Shown in pieces: positions 57,554 to 64,000 of a stretch of 64,000 nt of DNA. The translations under genes and the position numbers were made by a program. The notes beneath the pieces are model-generated. The model saw only the letters and a program-made list of their open reading frames with translations. It did no database searches and was not told where the DNA came from. The DNA comes from Guillardia theta CCMP2712 (Eukaryota; Cryptophyceae; Pyrenomonadales; Geminigeraceae): positions 1 to 64,000 of the forward strand of contig NW_005434673.1 in assembly GCF_000315625.1 (NCBI RefSeq), written 5' to 3'. Within the stretch, counting starts at the first letter, position 1; each line of letters begins with the position of its first letter.

Positions 57554-60191
57554 ATGAAGGCAAGTCGCATCCTGTCGCTGTACCTCGCGCTCTCTTGGTT
57601 TGATGTTGGTCAAAACTTCCGGCTGTACAGAACGGATTTCATGAGGATCGACAGCATCAACTCTCGATGCAAGATGTCCCGAATGTTGACGTCCATGTAT
57701 AGAACTCAGGCAATGAAAAGCTTGCGCGAGCGTCTTGGAACCATCCGCCTCTTGTCCAAGGAGGGCCCAGCCCGAGAGATGCCTCCGTCAAACGTAAAGA
57801 GCGACGAACTAGACTGGGAGAAGACTTGGATGAGTGTGGTTTCATGCGCAAAGAGCGAAGCAGGTAAGCGCTTCCTAGGAGAATGCAGAGCAATGCAGGA
57901 GATTGAGGAGATTGAAGAACACTTTGACATGATCGGCGAGCTTCGAGCGCTTCGTGTCCGCAACAAGATGAAGGATTTTGATGATTCTTTCACCTTCACT
58001 TCCATCGCCGACGTCGAGGACATTTTGCTCAGAGTATCCACAGCTGGAGTTGTAGAGGTAGAAGAGCTGCAAACTCTTCGCACGACGGCAAGAACCCTCC
58101 GTCAGCTGAACGATCGGATGAAATCAGAGGAAGTTTCATGGTTGTGCCCGACCGTCGTCAGGGTCTGGTCACAGAGGGGAGGAAAGGCAGTTCCCGCCCA
58201 GGTGATCAAAGTTCTCAACCAGAACCTCAAGAGCGATGGTCGGCTGGACCTGTCGAGGTACCCGGAGGCTCGAGCCCTGCAGGAGAACTACCTAAGGCTG
58301 GAGGAGACTGTCCGCACGACAACCAACTTGCAGAGGAAACTTCACCCGCTGGTGCAGGAGATGGAGAGTGCGAAGCAAGCGTACCTCCAGGCCATCCACC
58401 AGATCCTGCGACTGATCTCTCGTGACATCTCCCCGCACGCACGAGACGTGCTCGACGCTCTTGAAGCTTCTGCCGTCCTCGACGGTCTCTGCGCAAGGGA
58501 GCGAGCGGCGCTGAGGATGGGAGCGAGCAGGTGATGAGGGAGAGTGCGGGCCCGAGCTGAAGCTCCAGCAGGCCTCTAGTAGGACGTGAAGGTCTCATCC
58601 AGCTGCATGCTTGTCAACATCCGCTGCTGGCTCTGCGAGAGACCTCACCTGTTGGCAACGACCTCCTGCTGGACTCTAGCAAGCGAGGGCTGGTGGTCAC
58701 TGGCCCCAACGGAGGAGGGAAGACAATCCTGCTGAAGGTGAGCTGGGAAAGAGCTGGGGAGGCTTTGACATGCACTTGTCAAGACCGTCGGGCTGTTTGC
58801 CAAGCTGGTCCAGCGTGGATGTTGGCTGCCCTGTCGAGCTGGGAGCCGATTTGATCTGTTTGAGCACATCCTCTGCTCAATAGGAGACGGGCAAGACGTT
58901 TTCAAGGACCTCTCAACCTTCTCCTCTCAACTCGAAGACGTTGTCACCTCCCCTCTTCCATCCTCTTCTCACCTCCTCCCTCCTCATGCCTCGAACCCCT
59001 CACACACCCTCCTCACACCTGCTATCCTTCTCCTTGCTGCTTGTCGTCTCCTCGCTCACTTTCCCTCAGATCCGTAAGATCATGAATACTTCTCTCTCCT
59101 CCGCGCCTGCCAGCTCTCTGATCCTGCTCGATGAGCCCTGCTCGGGGACCTGCCCAGAGGAAGGAAGTGCTCTAGCAAAGGCGATCCTGCAGGAGTTGGT
59201 GGAGCAGGACGTGAGGTAATGTCAACTCCCGTTCCCCCTTCTCCTGCTCCTGCTTCTCCTCCTCCTCCTCCTCCATTTCCAGACTGTCATCTGAGGGAGT
59301 GCTAGGCTGGTCACGACGACACACTACGAGGGGGTGAAGAACATGGCGATGAACAACCACAGGTGACTTGACCAGCGTCTGACCTTACCATTGTGACTGT
59401 CGCCTCAGATTTCAAGTCTGCAACATGTACTGGAACGGTTCTTCTCCCTCCTTCCGCGCATTCTTCGGCTTCCCTGGCCATAGCCGGGCACTGGCCGCCG
59501 GTGACTCACATTTGCTGGGCTATCGACGGCTCACTGGCTGTCATCCAGCTGAACGATCTGGCCTGCCTCGTGCTGTCCTTGGACGCGCGCGAAGTTTGCT
59601 AGCGGGGCATCAACAAGTTCTAGAGCTAGTCGAGGAGGTGGAGGAGAGAAGAGCGGGCGAGCATCAAGTCCAGCTGGTGGTGAGCATGCAGAGCAACAGG
59701 AGGTGATGGATCGGCAGGAGATTTCAGCTCTGCGGTTGAGGATCCATCAGCTTGAGGCGTCCATGGACCAGTGGGAAGAGAGGATCGCAACAGGTGCTAC
59801 GAGCATAGGGAGGAGGAGGGAGGAGTGGGGAGAGGCGGGGGGAGGGGGGGGGGGGGAAGTGGGGAGGAGGATGGGGAAGTTAGGAGGAGAAAGTTCTGAC
59901 GTGTATGAAGGCTCCACAGCACTGATCCGGCAGGCAAGGACTGCGGTCCTCCTCCAACTACAGGTAGCTGAAGCAGCGGTAGGAGGAAGCTCGTGGGCGT
60001 CGTTCCCCTCATGACTTGCTCCTGACCAGGTGGAGGAGGCAAAGCAGGAAGCGCTGAGGAAGGAGGAGTTGGCGTGGGGGCTGGAGAGCGAGGATCTTGA
60101 GCTGTCTCTGAGCCTCTTCTATCAAGGAGCGGAGGTGGAGGGCAGCTGGAGCATGAATGAGCTGAGAAATTCTGCAGGAGAGCGAAGCTAA
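57554..60191 (+). CDS. MutS2-family ATPase without an Smr domain, probably organelle-targeted
   Basis: The ATG at 57554 starts a hydrophobic leader (MKASRILSLYLALSW). Exon 1 runs to about 58531 and holds the MutS2 core/clamp: WEKTWMSVVSCAKSEAGKRFL, DVEDILLRVSTAGVVE, long helices. The ATPase follows over several exons: LVVTGPNGGGKTILLK (Walker A), TVGLFAKLVQRG, CSIGDGQDVFKDLSTFSSQLED (signature region), SSLILLDEPCSGTCPEEGSALA (Walker B), LVTTTHYEGVK, FFGFPGHSRAL and AERSGLPRAVLGRARSLL. After it come coiled coils (RIHQLEASMDQWEERI, EEAKQEALRKEEL) and the stop at 60191. Bacterial and plant MutS2 usually end in an Smr nuclease domain; none is seen. The Walker B reads DEPCSGT where bacterial proteins have DELGAGT. 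MutS2 acts on recombination intermediates or stalled ribosomes, in plants in plastids. Confidence 0.87.
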
Positions 60192-60466
60192 GGACAAGCG
60201 CAAGGGGTCGAGGAAATGAAGAGCCCTTATACAACCAATCTTTGAATAAAAATTGAATAAAGCTGATCCTTCGCCCTTTAATTTTGAATTTGAGCCCATA
60301 GAGACCGCAAACTTAACGTGCATGACGATCAAATCGCTCGGTCATGAGAGATGCGGCTCCTGCTCCTCTTGTGTGTTCACATTTTCTTGACATACTCCAC
60401 GACGTTAGAAGTTTGCATGCCTGACACAATCCAAGTCATGTTAACAGAGATCATGTTGCCGTCCCG

Positions 60467-61936
60467 CTATCCCTCTTCCAGCTGCACCCCACCTGCTTCG
60501 TAATCTTTCAAGTTCTGCAAAGTAGTGTCTGCGATGGTCTGAAGAGCCTCTGTAGTCAAGAAAGCCTGATGCGCCGTGATGATCACCTAGCCAGCTGTCA
60601 GTCCCTTGGCGAGTCAAGTCAAGACGTCCACGTTGGGGAAAGTGAGGAGCCTGGTGAGGATTTGATCTGAGAGGATTTGATCGGAGCAATCTTTAAAGAA
60701 GAAAGATCTGCAGATCATAAGTCATCACCAGAACGAGTTGCCTTTGCTCCTACTGTTCGTTCTCGTAGACATCCATGCCCACTCCTCCAATCTTCCTCTC
60801 CCTCAAACCTTCTTCGAGCTGCCAGCAACATCACATCTCCTTCTTGTGTACAGGGAACGTAAGGAGCTCACGGCTTCAGCATCGATGAGACCTCCACGGG
60901 AGACGTTGATGATAACCACTCCCTTCTTCATCGTCTCTGAACAACTTGTCAGCTCCGTAGAAAGCTCGCTCTCAACGATTACGGATGCTCTCCTTGCCGA
61001 TGATGTGATAGGTCTCGGGCATGAGAGGCACGTGGAGAGAGATGATATCGCTCTGTTGGACACCAGTAAACCTTGCGCATGAGAACATCGTTTCTTTCCT
61101 CTGCAAGAAGGGTTTCTTTTGAGACATATTCCATTCCCAAAGCCTTCATCTCATCACTCGGATACGGATCGAACCCGAGCAGTCTTCCAGGAGAGAACCC
61201 GTTCAAGATCTTAGCAGTAATTCTTCCAATGTTGCCCGTTCCCAAGATTCCTATCGTCTTGCCGTGGATATCAAACCCTTTGCAAGAGTTTACATGCATC
61301 AAGTCGTACTAAAAAACAGGAGCACCTTGCAGGTTCTCGATGTTGAAGTTGTGCTCTCTCACGCGGTTGTACGCCTTGTGGATCTTTCTCACCTGCAGCA
61401 GAGAGAAGAAAAGTCACGAGTCGCGCCGAAGTTGGCTCCTCTCTCACCAGACTGAGAAGCAAACCAACAGCCATCTCAGCAACTGCGTATGGACTGTAGA
61501 CAGGAACTCGACGGACATCAAGGCCCCGCTTTGCCGCACACTCAAGATCTACATGGTTGAAGCCTGCACACCGTGAGATGCTTCGAAACAGCCATTACAA
61601 ACACACCAGTACTCCTCAACAAAATCAACTTCACTCCAATATCTGCGAGGTAGTTCACGACACGCTCGTCCGCAATGTCGTTGACAAAGAGGCAAACCAC
61701 TTCGCATCTACCGCACGAGTGTTACATCAGCGATCACAGCGAAAGAACCATACCCAGATGCAAGTTCGGCAGTCTCCTCGCTCAGTCGAACAGGAAGGCA
61801 TTTCAAATTATCTGCCCCCAGATGTGCAGTGAGGGCTGGAACAAGACATTGCCCATCGTAATGCGCAAAGCTGAAGATAGCAATCTATTCAAATGTTACT
61901 ATTCAGCTCTGAGATGCATTGACTTGCCTTAGGCAT
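60467..61936 (-). CDS. D-lactate dehydrogenase, LdhA-type D-2-hydroxyacid dehydrogenase
   Basis: About ten exons on the minus strand give [58 protein letters not shown], the stretch [55 protein letters not shown] (Rossmann GxGxxG), [46 protein letters not shown], and [18 protein letters not shown] with the catalytic His, then a stop at 60467. Arg in VSRGG and Glu in VYENE complete the active-site triad pattern. It reduces pyruvate to D-lactate with NADH. Exon 1 is only ATGCCTAAG (61936-61928), followed by a GC-AG intron (donor AAG|GCAAGT). No targeting leader is seen, so it is probably cytosolic. One intron (about 61055-61088) would be only 34 nt. Confidence 0.86.
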
Positions 61937-61939
61937 GCC

Positions 61940-62860
61940 GAGGTCGCTTCAATCACACTGAAAACAGCAAATCCAAGTCATCAACAGCGGGTCGTGAGTT
62001 CAAACTCTATCAGAAACAATTTGAATTATCTTGGTTACGTGGAGATAATTCGTAAGATTAAAACCTCGTCCTTCTCCTGCCCCCTCCCTCCATCCTTATT
62101 TCTTTGTCTCGCTTCTTATCCTAGAATCGGGGGATCTCCTGAACTGAGAAATTCCTCACATAGCAACCAGCTTCTCTTCTACTACTGTTCTACACTTCTC
62201 CCCTGATTATAATCAGATCTCATCAAGTTTCTAATCTCTGATCTCTGATCGCTCATCTCTCATCTTTCATCTTTCATCTTTCATCTAGCGATTCTTAGCA
62301 TTTTCCGTCTGTTTCTTTTCTTCCCCCGTTCTTACGTCTCCTCTCCTATACTCCCCAACCCCCTGTGATTCCACCCCACCCCTTATTTTACTACCCCTAT
62401 TGACTAGTACCCCTACAGTCTATAGCACATTCCAGGAATCTGAAATCGCATCTGTTTGTTCCCCAGTACCCCTACCCTAATTTTGTCTCACTACCCCTAT
62501 CTCCCAGTGCGACCTCCTCTTCTTCGGAAGTTCCCTTTACAGGGCACACGGCCTCAAGAGTCTTGAACAGCCGGACCGCCGGGCCATGGCAGCCTGTCAG
62601 ACGGTCAAACCGGCGGCCCGGCTGGCCCGGCCGGTGGCAGGCCCCCGACGCACTGAAGCTGAGCTCAGCTGGACTCGGGCCAGCTGGACTAAAACGCCGA
62701 AGTTTCCGAAGTGACTGTGGCAGTTCACTGGCAGTCACGCGGGCCAAGTTGTGATGTAATGTCTGTAATCAAGTAAAGAAAACGGTGGCTATGATGCGCT
62801 ACAACTTTGAGTTGTAACGATTAGGTAAACGCGCGGGGCTCTGGAGGAACGTTTGTTTTC
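61940..62860. other. Gene-free region: TCATC repeats, CCCCTACC tracts and GGCCGG island
   Basis: Contains CATCTTTCAT-type repeats (62220-62290), CCCCTA tracts (62360-62505) and a GC-rich island with CCGG/GGCC (62560-62690). I see no gene. A plus frame at 62869-63096 (MILCGVPRPVL...) has no support beyond being open. Confidence 0.55.
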
Positions 62861-63542
62861 TTGGCGTCTTGATCCTTTGCGGAGTCCCCAGGCCTGTTCT
62901 GACGATCTCGTTCACCTTGGAGGAAAACTTCAAAGGAGTTCTCGCATCCTTGCATGTCTCTGGCTCAGAGCTTTGCAGTAGATGGTTACGTGGCCCTCCA
63001 GGAGTAGGCCTGACAAGGATGTCAGAAATCTACCGCGATCGAGAAAGTGTCACCTGGAAGGAGTTTCTCTACGAAAATTTTTCATGGGAGTTGTAACTCG
63101 GATGATGTCTTCACACATACCTGCTCACATTGACCGTCTGTGAATGGAAAACTTTCCTATACCAACAAGAGGAAGAAGGCATTACCCGTTATTCTTCTAC
63201 AAAAGTCCTTCGCGCTTTCTTGCTCAACATCCCTCCTCCTCTTGCGTTCATCTTTCATCTTCTGATACAACTCGCTGCAAACGATTTCTGATCGATGTGG
63301 AGTTCTTGCTGAAAGCGAAGGACGGTCGCAGTAGCCCGGGCTCTTGCTTTCATGGTCGTTGGGCAGTCGATGTGCTTCATAGTAAACGTCATCACACTGA
63401 AAGAAAACTTCGAAATCAGTTGAACTCTGAATCTCACCTGACTTCAATGTTGTAGGAGAATTTCTTGAGTTATTGTTTGGCAAGTCCCATTTCCTAGACA
63501 ATATTGTCAATGGGACGAGGACAACTATGCTCAAGGAAACAT

Positions 63543-64000
63543 TTACATCTTTCCTCCTTCGTCTTGAGCCAAGCAAAATTCATGACAGGAAGACAATGCA
63601 AGGGCTTCTTCTTGATTGATATCATTCTTCGGTGTGTTTTTCGGACTCTTGATGGTTCCAAACTTCTTGCTGAGTGAGTTTGGCGAATGCTCTTTACCAT
63701 CAGGAGAATCCTTCACGGGTGTCTGATTTCCCGGCGATCTGAGCTTAGGTGAGAATTTCCGTCCGTTTGAGATCACATCCCTTGAAGGAGAACTATCGTC
63801 CTGACGGTGAAGTGAATACAAGGTAAGATCAAACATCAGTGCAAACCTGCTCCTGCGATTGCAAAGCCAATATTTCCTTGCGGGCACCCTCATGATTCAC
63901 AAGTTCAGATATGATGTCCTTTGTCTACAGAGTAAAGTCAATTGGATTGCATGATAGCGCATCTGATTCAAAACTCCCAACCTTCCTTGAAGCCTTGATA
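63543..64000 (-). CDS. 3' end of a minus-strand gene (start beyond the right edge)
   Basis: The last exons read TKDIISELVNHEGARKEILAL (about 63932-63848), a short intron, then DDSSPSRDVISNGRKFSPKL, SPGNQTPVKDSPDGKEHSPN and a tail to CLAQDEGGKM, stop at 63543. An earlier exon may give IKASRKVGSFESDALSCN at the window edge. The visible part is Ser/Pro/Lys-rich and probably disordered, with several SP motifs that kinases could target. No domain is visible and the family cannot be named from this end. Confidence 0.5.

Overview
This is a window of eukaryotic nuclear DNA. Genes lie on both strands, most are broken by many short GT-AG introns (about 34 to 90 nt), and the proteins are eukaryotic: RPB8, a YL1-type chromatin subunit, DAAF3, laminin-IV, WW and ankyrin proteins. 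Several proteins point to a flagellated alga with a complex plastid: the axonemal dynein assembly factor DAAF3, a plastid-type MutS2, and a PPR protein whose N-terminus is a signal peptide followed by an Ala-Phe-Ser run, as in transit peptides of red-lineage secondary plastids. Plant-type TTTAGGG telomere repeats occur internally. A cryptophyte such as Guillardia fits best, but that is inference. I saw no rRNA, tRNA or CRISPR, and no prokaryotic operon structure.

Layout. 1-6.0 kb is a subtelomere-like array of non-LTR retroelement pieces, all on the minus strand and separated by four short TTTAGGG tracts. 6.3-9.0 kb holds a coiled-coil gene (+) and 9.0-9.6 kb the RNA polymerase subunit RPB8 (-). 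10.5-12.6 kb is an HCN/CNG-like channel (+), 12.8-14.7 kb a plastid-type PPR protein (-). 15.0-20.1 kb is a very large single-pass receptor (-) with two ANF/periplasmic-binding domains and a cytoplasmic RelA/SpoT-like domain. 21.6-26.5 kb is a VWA/coiled-coil protein (+), 26.9-28.4 kb an ankyrin protein ending in a CaaX-like box (-).

28.5-30.2 kb is repeat-rich. 30.2-33.3 kb is a large two-TM protein (+), 33.5-35.3 kb malic enzyme (-), 36.4-38.6 kb DAAF3 (+), followed after only 23 bp by a YL1-C protein (38.6-39.4 kb, +). 39.8-41.8 kb is a MORN-like protein (-). 42.6-45.4 kb is a poorly resolved minus-strand multi-exon gene. 46.1-51.3 kb is a secreted laminin-IV + WW protein with about seven copies of an unnamed repeat (+). 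52.1-56.1 kb is a coiled-coil protein with recently duplicated segments (+). 57.6-60.2 kb is MutS2 without an Smr domain (+). 60.5-61.9 kb is an LdhA-type D-lactate dehydrogenase (-) whose first exon is 9 nt, and 63.5-64 kb is the 3' end of a further minus-strand gene.

The genes do not form one pathway; they are packed independent loci. The most unusual items are the telomere-repeat-linked retroelement array, the ANF-ANF-TM-RelA/SpoT-like receptor, the laminin-IV/WW/tandem-repeat protein, and a channel whose selectivity filter reads GHG. Exon models were assembled by eye from splice consensus, reading frame and family alignment recalled from knowledge; no transcript or database evidence was available.
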